Part shown: positions 45,291-54,521 of the stretch, one piece after another
Layout of the letters: each line of letters starts with the position of its first letter
How positions within the stretch are numbered: the first letter of the stretch is position 1
The notes under the pieces: model-generated
Told to the model about the DNA's origin: nothing
Seen by the model: the letters and a program-made list of their open reading frames with translations, nothing else
The model's database searches: none
Program-made: the position numbers and the translations under genes
Assembly (NCBI RefSeq): GCF_001548395.1
Contig: NZ_AP017367.1
Location: 781,001-845,000, forward strand
Direction of reading: 5' to 3'
Origin: Leptolyngbya sp. O-77
GTDB taxonomy: Bacteria; Cyanobacteriota; Cyanobacteriia; Elainellales; Elainellaceae
Length of the DNA stretch: 64,000 nucleotides

Positions 45291-48038
45291 ATGGCAAGAG
45301 ATGCAGGCAACACCCGGAGAACCGCTCGTCGAATTAACGTAGGGCCAAACCCCAGAGTCTTCCGAGATTCACTGAGCAGCAGCGATCGCAATGACTTCTT
45401 CCGCTTCGTGGTTCGAGCGCGAAGCAGCTTTGATGGCGAAGTCTTTAACATTCCCAGAAACGCCAACTTCAACTTTCAGCTTCAAAACGCCAACGGTCGA
45501 GTCATCGCCCGCTCAACCCGTCCCAATCGGCAGCCTGAAAACATCAACCTAAACCTCGATCCAGGCACCTACTTTGCCCGCGTCTTCTGGCGCAAGGGGC
45601 AGGGAGCCTATCGGATGCGCCTCAGCCTCACGCCCGATACAGCCGGAGAAACCCTGGACACCGCCCGCGACCTCGGCAACCTCACGAGTTCCACAGGCGT
45701 TGATGAATACATTGGACGCTCCGACCCTGCGGACATCTACCGCTTTACGATAGATGAGCGATTGACCGTCGGCGCAACCCTCACCCCCGTCAGCGCTGGG
45801 GCCGAAATTTCTCTGCTAGATGCCAGCGGCAACGTGCTTACGGGCACCTCTGGCAGCGGCACAGAAGCCCGCAGCCTCCAACGCGTGCTTGATCCAGGCA
45901 CCTACTTTGTCCGAGCCACCCCCGTTCCAGGCGGTGACACCCGCTATAACCTGACGCTGAACGCCGGCCCCGCCCCCGACCAAGGCGGCAACGACTTTGG
46001 CAGCGCCTCGGCATTTCCTGGGTTTGGCTTCTTTCCAGCGTCGATTCAGGAGTATGTGGGCAACAGCGACCCGGTTGACTACTACACCTTTACAACGACC
46101 ATTGCAGGCGATCTGAAGATCGACCTCACCAACCTTGCCCCGACCGCCAACCTCGACATTACCCTGTTTGACCAGTTTCAGCAGCCGCTTGCAGTTCAGG
46201 GCGGTGCTGGGCCCGGCGGCAACGAGCAGATTATCTTGAACGACGCTCTACCCGGTCAGTATTTTGTGTCGGTGCAGACCGCCGGGCCAGGCAATAACTC
46301 CACCTACAGGCTGACAGCCGTCCTCACGCCCGAAGACAAATTCGGCGACGACTTTGCGGATGCAACCTCCATTACCGACCCGCTCTCACCAGGCATCCTG
46401 ACCCCGCTGAGTAATGACCTGGGAGATCCCAGCATCTATCAGGACTTTGTGGGGGCAGGCGATGTCGATGTGTTCCGGTTTACGCTGACTGAGCCAAAGA
46501 ACTTCTTTGAGACCCGCCTCAAGGACTTTACCGGCAACATCATCTTGCAGCTTTTCCAGGCAGGAAACCCAACCCCGCTCTCCGGCGGCAGTTCGGCCCT
46601 GCGGGGGGCGCTTGGCCCAGGCACCTACTTCCTGCGCGTTTTGGCCGGTAGCCCCACCGATGCCTCGACCTACACCCTGGAGGCTGCCTTCGGCGAGCGT
46701 ACGAGCGGTATTATCGTCCGCGACGTGAACCCAGGGGCGCTCGATGCCAATGCTAACTTCCTAACCGACGTGAATGGCGTGCTGTTCTTCGCGGGAACCG
46801 ACGGGACTCCGGGCGCACCCGTCGGGCTATGGCGCAGTGAAGGCACGTTGAATACAACCGTCAAAGTTGGCTCGTTTACTAGCATTACTGGCATCGCAAA
46901 CGTCAACGGTACAGTCTACATTGCAGGTAGCACAGTCCAGACAGGTAATGAATTGTGGAAGTGGCAGCCGACGGGCGGTCCGTTGGGTACGCTGTCGCTG
47001 GTGGCAGACATTGCTCCTGGTTCAGGGCTGTCGTCGTCTCCAACTAATCTGACCGCAGCTGGAAACAACCTCTTCTTCTTGGCGACTCCTACAGGTGACA
47101 TCTTTGCTCAACAACTCTACTTCACCAATGGTGGTGCACCCGTGTCGCTTCCAAATTCAGGTGGCAGTCCTAGAGACTTGGTCTACGTACAGGCGACAGA
47201 CACAATCTACTACACTGCGGATGTGCAAGGGGTTCCTGGCAGACTCTTGTTCCGTGTCAGCAATGCTTCGACGGCTAACCCTGTTGCAGAATCGCTTCAG
47301 ACCTTGGGTAGTGGGTCTTCAGCTTTTGCCCCGCGCTTTGTACGCAGCCTGAAAGTAGTGGGCAGTGATGTATTCTTTGTTTCGAGTGAAGCTGCCAGCA
47401 CTGATAACGTGGAACTGCGGAGGATTGCTGCGAATGGTAATGTATTTACGTATGACGTAGATGGTGATCCAAGCAATGGCTCGCTGGGTTCCGGAGACAT
47501 AGATGTAGCAGTTGTAACATCTGGCGGGCAAAGCTACGCTTACTTCACTGCTTTTGATGTTGGTGCGGTTGCTGACCAGTTGCTCCGTGTGAACCTGGCT
47601 ACTAGCGTTATTGAGCGAGTTTCAACCAACATTTCTGAGTCATTTGTTGCTAGCAACCTGACGGTGTTTAACGACAAGGTGTACTTCGTTGCAGAGACTT
47701 CCAGCGAAGGGACGGAACTGTGGGTGACTGACCCAGCAGCGACGTTACAGGTGACTGCGCTAGAGTTAGTTCCTGGAGCAGGTAGTTCGTCGCCTGCTAG
47801 CCTGGTAGTGGCTGGCGGTACGCTGTACTTTACGGCAGACGATGGCACGACGGGCACCGAACTCTATCGCCTGAACGAAACGACTGGCTTGCCAGAACTG
47901 GCGCTGGACATCAACCCTGGGCCTACATCGTCGAACCCCGACAACCTGATTGCAGCAGGAAGCTTGGCATCGGGTCTGGGGCAACTGTTCTTTGTGGCAG
48001 ACGATGGCGTGAATGGACGGGAAGTGTGGACGGTGTAG
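45291..48038 (+). CDS. Large extracellular-type protein with PPC domains and ELWxxDGT repeats
   Basis: About 915 residues. The N-terminal half has four pre-peptidase C-terminal (PPC)-like beta domains with the recurring end LDPGTYFARV / LDPGTYFVRATP / ALPGQYFVSV / LGPGTYFLRV. The C-terminal half has a beta-propeller-like series of ELWxxDGT-type units (NELWKWQPTGG, GTELWVTDPA, DGTTGTELYRLNE, NGREVWTV). There is no classical signal peptide, so export would need another route. ATG 45291 (MARDAGNT) is preferred to the upstream codon at 45273. Codon usage shifts towards more AT in 47030-47700, hinting at a different history for the propeller. It is followed by a strong terminator. Confidence 0.8.
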   Translation: MARDAGNTRRTARRINVGPNPRVFRDSLSSSDRNDFFRFVVRARSSFDGEVFNIPRNANFNFQLQNANGRVIARSTRPNRQPENINLNLDPGTYFARVFWRKGQGAYRMRLSLTPDTAGETLDTARDLGNLTSSTGVDEYIGRSDPADIYRFTIDERLTVGATLTPVSAGAEISLLDASGNVLTGTSGSGTEARSLQRVLDPGTYFVRATPVPGGDTRYNLTLNAGPAPDQGGNDFGSASAFPGFGFFPASIQEYVGNSDPVDYYTFTTTIAGDLKIDLTNLAPTANLDITLFDQFQQPLAVQGGAGPGGNEQIILNDALPGQYFVSVQTAGPGNNSTYRLTAVLTPEDKFGDDFADATSITDPLSPGILTPLSNDLGDPSIYQDFVGAGDVDVFRFTLTEPKNFFETRLKDFTGNIILQLFQAGNPTPLSGGSSALRGALGPGTYFLRVLAGSPTDASTYTLEAAFGERTSGIIVRDVNPGALDANANFLTDVNGVLFFAGTDGTPGAPVGLWRSEGTLNTTVKVGSFTSITGIANVNGTVYIAGSTVQTGNELWKWQPTGGPLGTLSLVADIAPGSGLSSSPTNLTAAGNNLFFLATPTGDIFAQQLYFTNGGAPVSLPNSGGSPRDLVYVQATDTIYYTADVQGVPGRLLFRVSNASTANPVAESLQTLGSGSSAFAPRFVRSLKVVGSDVFFVSSEAASTDNVELRRIAANGNVFTYDVDGDPSNGSLGSGDIDVAVVTSGGQSYAYFTAFDVGAVADQLLRVNLATSVIERVSTNISESFVASNLTVFNDKVYFVAETSSEGTELWVTDPAATLQVTALELVPGAGSSSPASLVVAGGTLYFTADDGTTGTELYRLNETTGLPELALDINPGPTSSNPDNLIAAGSLASGLGQLFFVADDGVNGREVWTV

Positions 48039-48090
48039 GAACCTGGCTCGACCGTTTGCTTGATTTGCTGGGTCTGCTTGGTAACTAGAG

Positions 48091-48117
48091 ACAAGGGGTT
48101 TCGGCCCCTTGTTTTTT
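48091..48117 (+). terminator. Rho-independent terminator
   Basis: ACAAGGGG, a six-base loop TTTCGG, CCCCTTGT, then a T run. It ends the PPC/ELWxxDGT gene. Confidence 0.92.
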
Positions 48118-48274
48118 TGTCTTTTTTGGTGGAAGCCAGTTGATGGGCCGGAATTCAGTCCGCACAAGCACCGAGCCGATTGTGAGCGGCTGATAAAGTT
48201 CAACAAAATCACCGAACACTCCAGGCTGTGCTGAAGGCAACACTGGTCGTTGGCAGTGCATCAGGAGTCTCGGA

Positions 48275-49090
48275 GTGACTAGCTACCCTCAACGAACGGA
48301 CAGATTTCGTGAAGTCGGGCCGACTCCCTTTCGCAGTCGGGAGTCCGGTAGAACGGTGTATTCCGGGCGGCTGGGTGGCAGGAACCCGCTGGATATCATT
48401 CCGCTGCGGGTTGTTCATCGCAGCCGGGTGATGCTGGATCTGTCTGAACTGAGCGCGGGCGTGACTGCCCAGTGGTTAGATGGGAAAGGAAAAGCAGTGG
48501 GGCGATCGCACGTCCTATCCACCCCTGACTCGGTTGCGCCCAAAGTCACCTTCAAACCTGGAACCTATTACCTGAAGCTGTCGGTCAGATCGGGCGTTTC
48601 GTCCTATCGGCTGAGTCTGGCGATCGCCTCTCGTCCCCGTTCTGCCCAAAAGTCCCTGCGATCTTTTTCAGACCATGCGGGCGATCGCTTTGCGCTGAAA
48701 GTGTTGACGCTGACCAACGACTATCGCCGCCAATACGGGCTGCCTCCACTGCGGCTGAATCCGGTATTGAGTGCGATCGCCCAAGCCCACAGCCAGGACA
48801 TGGCCAGCAACGACTTTTTTGACCATCGCGGGTCCAATGGCTCCACCGTTTTTGACCGCTTTTTGCAGGGGGGCTATGCCTACCGCAGCGGCGGCGAAAA
48901 CATTGCCGCAGGTTTCAGCACACCAAAAAGCGTGGTGAACGCCTGGATCAAGAGTCCGGGCCACCGAGCCAATTTGCTCACGCCGTTCTTCCAGGAGATG
49001 GGTGTCGGCTTTGTGCATTTGCCCAGCGACCCCGGCAAGATCAAGCTGCGCTATTACTGGACGCAGGATTTTGGCGTGCCTGCAAACTGA
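48275..49090 (+). CDS. PPC-like plus CAP (SCP/PR-1) domain protein
   Basis: 271 residues. Residues about 25-125 form a PPC-like beta domain (VYSGRLGGRNPLDIIPL ... FKPGTYYLKLSV) similar in plan to the first PPC unit of the preceding gene. Residues about 145-268 are a CAP domain with LTNDYRRQYGLPPLRLN, HSQDMASNDFFDHRG, GGENIAAGF and SPGHRANLL, where the paired His and Glu of the CAP cavity are visible. Bacterial CAP proteins are usually secreted, with unclear enzymatic roles. The start is GTG 48275 preceded by AGGAG. No signal peptide is seen. Probably a sister surface protein of its neighbour. Confidence 0.82.
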   Translation: MTSYPQRTDRFREVGPTPFRSRESGRTVYSGRLGGRNPLDIIPLRVVHRSRVMLDLSELSAGVTAQWLDGKGKAVGRSHVLSTPDSVAPKVTFKPGTYYLKLSVRSGVSSYRLSLAIASRPRSAQKSLRSFSDHAGDRFALKVLTLTNDYRRQYGLPPLRLNPVLSAIAQAHSQDMASNDFFDHRGSNGSTVFDRFLQGGYAYRSGGENIAAGFSTPKSVVNAWIKSPGHRANLLTPFFQEMGVGFVHLPSDPGKIKLRYYWTQDFGVPAN

Positions 49091-49139
49091 GGATCAGCGA
49101 TATGAACACTTCGAGCGCGTTGCGTAGAAACAGCCGACG

Positions 49140-49523
49140 CTACACTGTGCCATCGCCCTGGCTAGTAAAAATGGCAAACAGTCGATAGAACAGGTTCATG
49201 CTGACAATCAGCAGGGGAAACGCAACCCCTGCCAGCGCAACCCAGTTCACCAAACGCCCAGACAGCATTCCCGTCCAGCGCTTGGCCTTGCTGGTGCTAG
49301 CTCTGGAAGCTCCCACCAGGCGACTGGCAGAGGCAAGCAAGAACGAGCCACCCATTCCCAGGACGACGCTTGCCCAAAACCAGGGATTGGTGTGGGAGAA
49401 GGAGATGTGATTAAACCCAATGGCGGGCATCAGCCCAAAGGCAATGAGTTCCAGCGTCAGCCAGATGCCCAGACAGGTGAAAAAGTCGCGCCGTGCGCCT
49501 TCGCTCAGGGATAGGTGTTGCAT
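49140..49523 (-). CDS. Small membrane protein of unknown family
   Basis: 127 residues with three hydrophobic helices (about 14-36, 48-68, 92-115) and a basic loop (RASTSKAKRW) between the second and third. No known family is recognised. The start at 49523 (MQHLSLSEGARRDF) puts a short cytosolic lead before the first helix. It is convergent with the CAP gene (49 bp apart) and downstream of the AAA-like gene on the same strand. Confidence 0.6.
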   Translation of the reverse strand: MQHLSLSEGARRDFFTCLGIWLTLELIAFGLMPAIGFNHISFSHTNPWFWASVVLGMGGSFLLASASRLVGASRASTSKAKRWTGMLSGRLVNWVALAGVAFPLLIVSMNLFYRLFAIFTSQGDGTV

Positions 49524-49803
49524 AGGTCAAGTCGGGGAGGTCGGAACGGGCTTGATTTTGCAGGGAATTTTGGATGCCTAGATGGGGGGGTATGGGGTTG
49601 CCCAGCCGAGGTTGGTGACGCTGTTTCTGACTGTACGCCACTGCGAGAAAATAATCTAGTGCAGTGTCACGGTTTAGTTTTAGGGTGATGCCTTGGCTCG
49701 TAGTCAGCGCTTCAGCGCTAAAGCGCTGACTACCAACCTAAGTTCTAGCTGTGACATAAGCAGGGGAGCGTTGTGGAGGCCGATCTGGCTAACCTTGCTA
49801 ACC

Positions 49804-51271
49804 TTATGGAGCTATATCGCCAAAATAGCGCCGATATATCCCGTAGCTCAGCGCCACCCGGTTGCCGTGTAAATGCACCAGTCCCATGCTGCGGAGCTTG
49901 AAGGCCTGCATCTGTTCCACTTCGATGGGCGCAGAGGCTCTGGTCACCTGATCGAACGTTGCCGCCAGGTCGGGATGTTCCTGCAACTGCCGCAGCAGGC
50001 GATGCAGGTGGTTGGCGTAAATGCCCGAATCGGTCGGAGCAGTTTGCCAAAACTCGTCCAGGGTCAAGTCTTGCCGCGCCAGGTGGTAGAGCGCGCGATG
50101 CACCAGATAGGGATGCCCACCGACCAGTTCTTGCAACTGTTGCAGGTCGGCTGCTGCAAGCGATAGCCCGTATCGCTGTGCCAAATCCATCACCTGCACC
50201 GGAGTGAATTCTTGTAGCTCCACCGCCAGCCCTACGTTGAAGGGCGACTGATTAATATCCAGCGGCAAATAGACCTCGGTGGAATGCACAATCACCAGCC
50301 GCAGGTGTTGCCAGAGGGGGTTGCCGCTGTCGCCGTAGGCCGCCTCTTCATACCAGGCCCGCAGCAGCGAAAAAAAGTCGTGGGCAATTTGCGGATGCAG
50401 AAACACATCATCCACCCGATCGAGCGCCAGCACCAGCGGCGCATTCAGGTCTGGCAGCAGGCAGTCTTCAAAATAGGCGGTGCAGTTGCCCTTGCTGCCA
50501 AAGGTGGGACTCCAGTATTCATCGACCCGATGGGGCAGGCGCAGCTTGCGGGTGATCAGCGCACAAAACCAGCGGAGAAATCCGTCCAGGTCGTTCAGCG
50601 CCTGACTGTCGGCCTGCTGCAAGCTGAGGGCGACAGTGTGAATCGGGCTGTTGCCCCCTTCCGACAAGCGCCGTGCCTGATCTAGCAGGCGCACCATGAG
50701 CGAGGTTTTGCCCATCTGGCTGGGGGCTTTAATGCGAATTAGGGCACCGGGCCGGGCGATCTCGTCGTAGCAGCGGGTTTCCGACGGGGGGCGATCGACA
50801 TAGACGGGGGAATTAAGCGCGACGAGGCCGACGGGCGGGTCGAGGTCTTGCGCGGGCGGACGGTGGCAGGGTGATTGGCAGGGGGCGATCGCCCCGCTGT
50901 TCTGTCGTGCCTGTGTTGGGAGTCGCGCCATTTCGCGACGGGGACGAACTGGGCGGCTGAGCAGCCCGCTGCGACAGCACCGCCACCAGATTCGTCTTGC
51001 TGACCCGCTCTCCCAGGCTAGAGGACAGCAATTGCCACAGCTTTGGGCCAACGTCGTGTTTGATGTATTCAGGCGTATAGCCCGTTTCTTCGGCAATTTC
51101 GTCATATTTGAATCCGTGCCACGCACCTTTTAGCACCGCCACCTCAATATTTTTGAGATGGCGAGCCGCGGTCGCCAACACTGCCGCATCGGCAGCCTGA
51201 AGCGCCGCCTCAAAGAGTATCGGCTGATCGCCGCTGGATGCTCGGCTGGCATCTGGCAATGGCTCATTCAT
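49804..51271 (-). pseudogene. vMAP-AAA-like ATPase, frameshifted in the linker
   Basis: Two overlapping frames form one cyanobacterial signalling NTPase. The first (51271 to 50813) holds the vMAP-type N-terminal helical domain (EVAVLKGAWHGFKYDEIAEE, YIKHDVGPKLWQLLS, ERVSKTNL). The second (continuing to 49804) holds the AAA-like domain: LNSPVYVDRPPSETRCYDEI, Walker A KAPSQMGKTSLMVRLL, Walker B-like LVLALDRVDDVF and a winged-helix end (GGHPYLVHRALYHL, MGLVHLHGNRVALS). The shift lies in the low-complexity linker near 50850-50990 and one extra C would explain it. Family members are proposed conflict or signal STAND-like ATPases; this one has no obvious effector domain. Confidence 0.8.
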
Positions 51272-51389
51272 GGGCGTTTTGGTTCACGGCTTCCCGGCTC
51301 TGAGCCTAGCCTAATGCAAGAATAGAAACTCAGAGGCTCACGATTGAGATCGTCTACACAAGTTCGTTTATTTTACTCTTTCCCGCTGC

Positions 51390-52307
51390 GTGGATTTGCC
51401 CCTGGTATACCATCCGGATTACGTCGCGCCGCTGCCCGACAGCCATCGCTTTCCGATGGAGAAGTTTCGGCGGCTTTCTGAAATTTTGGTAGAAGATGGC
51501 GTGGCGCATCCCAGCCAGTTTCACACGCCAGAACTGCCGCCTGTGGACTGGCTGGAGCTGGTGCATACGCCGGACTATGTGCAGCAGTATCGCGCGGGCA
51601 CGCTGGAGGCGCGGGCGCAGCGGCGGATCGGGCTGCCCTGGAGTCCGGCGCTGGCCCATCGCACCTGCATTGCTGTGGGCGGCACCGTGCTGACGGCAAA
51701 GCTGGCGCTGGAGTGTGGGCTGGCGTGTAATACGGCCGGTGGCACGCACCATGCCTTTCCCAGCTTTGGGTCGGGGTTTTGCATTTTCAACGATATGGCG
51801 ATCGCCACTCGCGTCTTGCAACACCTGGGGCTAGTGAAAAAGGTGCTGATCGTCGATCTAGACGTGCATCAGGGCGACGGCACGGCGGTCATTTTTCAAA
51901 ACGACCCCAGCGTGTTCACCTTTTCCATGCACTGCGAAGTGAACTTTCCTGGCACCAAGCAGCAGAGCGACCTGGACGTGCCGCTGCCGGAGGGCATGGA
52001 AGACGGCGACTATCTGCGGACGCTGGCAGAATACCTGCCCGATTTGCTGTCGCAGGTGCGGCCTGATCTGGTGCTGTTTGACGCAGGCGTGGATACCCAT
52101 GTGGGCGATCGCCTCGGCAAGCTAGCCCTGACGGATAGCGGCCTCTATCGCCGCGAAATGCAGGTACTCAGCACTTGCGTCGCCCAGGGCTATCCGGTCG
52201 CCTGCGTCATCGGCGGCGGCTATGCCAATGATTTCAACGCGCTGGTGTATCGCCACTCGCTGGTGCATCGCGCCGCTAGCGAGGTGTTTCGGCAATATCG
52301 GCTGTGA
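51390..52307 (+). CDS. Histone deacetylase-family protein
   Basis: A 305-residue zinc-dependent deacetylase fold (arginase/deacetylase superfamily). Key elements are the paired His in NTAGGTHHAFPSFG (about 112-125), zinc ligands in IVDLDVHQGDGTA (Asp and His, about 154-166) and a distal Asp in LVLFDAGVDTHVGDRLG (about 231-247), plus CVIGGGYAND. Bacterial members act on acetylated polyamines or small molecules as well as lysines. The adjacent convergent aldehyde dehydrogenase is of the aminobutyraldehyde type, so a shared role in polyamine breakdown is an attractive inference. The start is GTG at 51390. Confidence 0.9.
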   Translation: MDLPLVYHPDYVAPLPDSHRFPMEKFRRLSEILVEDGVAHPSQFHTPELPPVDWLELVHTPDYVQQYRAGTLEARAQRRIGLPWSPALAHRTCIAVGGTVLTAKLALECGLACNTAGGTHHAFPSFGSGFCIFNDMAIATRVLQHLGLVKKVLIVDLDVHQGDGTAVIFQNDPSVFTFSMHCEVNFPGTKQQSDLDVPLPEGMEDGDYLRTLAEYLPDLLSQVRPDLVLFDAGVDTHVGDRLGKLALTDSGLYRREMQVLSTCVAQGYPVACVIGGGYANDFNALVYRHSLVHRAASEVFRQYRL

Positions 52308-52390
52308 TCCCCCTAAATCCCCCTTAGTAAGGGGGACTTCCGGAGAGCGGATCGTTTTCCCCCTTGCTAAGGGGGGGCGAGGGGGGGATC
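52306..52390. repeat. Inverted-repeat intergenic element between convergent genes
   Basis: Two C5TTAGTAAG5-like palindromes (CCCCCTTAGTAAGGGGG and CCCCCTTGCTAAGGGGG) separated by GACTTCCGGAGAGCGGATCG, with outer GATCCCCC/GGGGGGATC ends. This type of element is dispersed in cyanobacterial genomes. Here it lies exactly between two stop codons and probably serves as a bidirectional terminator. Confidence 0.85.
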
Positions 52391-52395
52391 GACCG

Positions 52396-53880
52396 TTACG
52401 CCTCGCCAAAGGTGGTGAAGTGCCATCCCTTGCGCTGGTCGCCTGTGATGTCAAACACGACATGCTTGACGATGGTGTATTCCTCCAGGGCGTAGTGCGA
52501 CATGTCTTTGCCAAAGCCGCTCTGCTTGAAGCCGCCGTGGGGCATTTCGCTGGCGATGGGCAGGTGGTCGTTAATCCATACGGTTCCGGCTTGCAGCGCC
52601 TTGGCCATTCGCATGGCTCGCTGCACGTTCAGCGTCCAGCAGCTTGCGGCCAGTCCATAGGGCGTGTCGTTGGCCAGGGCGATCGCCTCTTCCTCTGTCG
52701 AAAAGCGCTTCACCACCGCCACCGGGCCAAAGATTTCCTCACAGACGCAGTTGGCAGTTTGCGGCGGGTCAACAATAATCGTCGGCGGAAAGTAGAACCC
52801 TTTGTCAGGCACGTCGCCGCAGGTGATTACCTCAAAGCCCTGCTGCTTGGCCTCTTCGACATAGCCCTTCACTTTGCTGAGCTGGGCCTGGCTAGAGAGC
52901 GGGCCAATGTCCGTTCCCTCGGCAAACGGATCGCCGACTTTGACCTGCTTCGACAGTTCCGTAAACCGCGCCAGGAATGCGTCGAAGACCGACTCGTGGA
53001 CATACATCCGGGTGGCGGCGGTGCAGTCTTGCCCGGAGTTGACGTAGGCTCCGACGACCGCGCCGTGGGCGGCGGCTTCGATGTCGGCATCGTCAAATAC
53101 GACAAACGGCGCTTTGCCGCCGAGTTCCAGGGTGACGCGCTTGATCATGGGGCTGGCCAGTTCCGCGATGCGCTTGCCGGTGCGGGTGCTGCCCGTAAAG
53201 CTGATCATGCCGATATCGGGGTGGGTGCAGATGGCTTCGCCGACCTCTACGCCGCCTGTGACGATGTTGATCAGTCCGGCGGGCAGTCCCGCTTCCAGGG
53301 CGATTTTGGCCAGTTCAATGGTGGTCGTGGGCGTGTTGGGGGCGGGCTTGAGGACGATCGCATTGCCAGCGGCGATCGCCGGAGCAATTTTCCACACCGC
53401 CATCATCAGCGGATAGTTCCACGGGGTGATCGCGCCTACCACGCCGATCGGCTCCCGCCGCAGCAGGCTGGTGTAGCCGCCGACGTATTCCCCAGCGGCC
53501 GCACCCTCTTGCCGCCGCACCACTGACGCAAAATAGCGAATATTGTCAATCGAGAAGGGAATATCGCCGTTGATCGTCAGCTTCAGCGCCTTGCCTGCAT
53601 TTTTGCTTTCCAGGTGGGAGAGTTCTTCGCTTTTGGCTTCCAGCAGGTCGGCAAATTTCATCATGGCGGCGCAGCGCTCACCATAGGACAGCGCGGCCCA
53701 ACCCGGTTGGGCGGCTTTGGCCGCTGCCACCGCCCGGTCTACGTCTGCGGCGGTGCCCATCGCCACGGTTGCAAAGGCTTCGCCCGTGGCGGGGTCAATC
53801 AAGTCCTGTCTGCCGCTGCCGACCAGCTCATTGCCAATCACCATCGGGTAGTGGATTAACTTTTCTGTCGTAGAAACCAT
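52396..53880 (-). CDS. Aldehyde dehydrogenase, aminobutyraldehyde type
   Basis: An NAD(P)-dependent dehydrogenase of 494 residues. It shows the cofactor/oxyanion region GAITPWNYPLMM and LKPAPNTP, the FTGSTRTGKRI turn, the general base Glu in VTLELGGKAP (about 260) and the nucleophile Cys in NSGQDCTAATR (about 294), with the FxxEEIFGPV block. The SGQDC context and overall pattern favour gamma-aminobutyraldehyde or betaine-aldehyde-like substrates, i.e. putrescine breakdown. The frame is open 46 codons upstream but ATG 53880 with GAGG in front is the natural start. It is convergent with the deacetylase gene. Confidence 0.88.
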   Translation of the reverse strand: MVSTTEKLIHYPMVIGNELVGSGRQDLIDPATGEAFATVAMGTAADVDRAVAAAKAAQPGWAALSYGERCAAMMKFADLLEAKSEELSHLESKNAGKALKLTINGDIPFSIDNIRYFASVVRRQEGAAAGEYVGGYTSLLRREPIGVVGAITPWNYPLMMAVWKIAPAIAAGNAIVLKPAPNTPTTTIELAKIALEAGLPAGLINIVTGGVEVGEAICTHPDIGMISFTGSTRTGKRIAELASPMIKRVTLELGGKAPFVVFDDADIEAAAHGAVVGAYVNSGQDCTAATRMYVHESVFDAFLARFTELSKQVKVGDPFAEGTDIGPLSSQAQLSKVKGYVEEAKQQGFEVITCGDVPDKGFYFPPTIIVDPPQTANCVCEEIFGPVAVVKRFSTEEEAIALANDTPYGLAASCWTLNVQRAMRMAKALQAGTVWINDHLPIASEMPHGGFKQSGFGKDMSHYALEEYTIVKHVVFDITGDQRKGWHFTTFGEA

Positions 53881-54260
53881 AAAAACCTCGGTTCGGGGTA
53901 AAAATCCCACAAGCTTGTCAATTGCGTTGCGTTGGCCATCTTGCGCGATCGGGACAGGGCGCGATCGCCCCCTTGGTCGAGCAATCGCCCCATTGAATCC
54001 TTCCGCCAGCTTCGCCAATCTGTTCTGCCAATCTGTTCTGCCAATCTGTACAGATAAACGATTGCGACTCGCGGCGGAGTCTAGCTGTATACCACCCTAA
54101 TATTTGTGGGCAAAAGTGGGGGGCGAACGTCATATTTTTTGAGGCGCTGATTTCATCCCAGAGCAGTTCCTTTGCTTGTGTTCTTTGAAGCAGGCTCCTG
54201 ATTTCGTCCCGCGATAGAATGCGCTGACATCTTTGAACGTGCAGGAGCCGATCAAGCAGT
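53881..54260. other. Spacer with 13-bp tandem repeat
   Basis: 380 bp between the aldehyde dehydrogenase start and the glucosidase stub. CCAATCTGTTCTG is repeated twice exactly plus a partial copy at 54015-54049. It must hold the dehydrogenase promoter. Confidence 0.65.
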
Positions 54261-54500
54261 ATGGCAGCCAACCCTTCAAAAGCTGAATCCCAGCGGCTAG
54301 AGGCGGCAAACGCAAAAACCGCTGCCTGGAAAAAATGGGGCCCCTATCTCAGCGAGCGGCAGTGGGGCACGGTCCGCGAAGACTATAGCCAGACGGGCGA
54401 TGCTTGGGGCTACTTTAGCCACGACCCGGCGCGATCGCGGGCCTATCGCTGGGGCGAAGACGGGCTGGGCGGCATTTCCGACGATGCACTACTTGCATAG
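54261..54500 (+). pseudogene. N-terminal stub of a GH63-like glucosidase
   Basis: 79 residues. Residues about 18-74 (AAWKKWGPYLSERQWGTVRE, then RSRAYRWGEDGLGGISD) match the start of the bacterial glucosidase family related to GH63, proteins of roughly 850-900 residues. The match ends abruptly after GISDD, followed by ALLA and a stop; the catalytic barrel is absent, and 22 bp later the end of the ABC ATPase gene begins. The stub lacks catalytic residues. This looks like a deletion that removed more than 90 percent of the gene, leaving the promoter-proximal end. Confidence 0.8.
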
Positions 54501-54521
54501 CACCACTTGGGAGATATGAGA

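Noticed and set aside
52222..53526. A 434-codon plus-strand frame opposite the aldehyde dehydrogenase
   Set aside because: It is a shadow: the opposite strand encodes a full, motif-complete dehydrogenase, and the plus-strand translation has no domain features.
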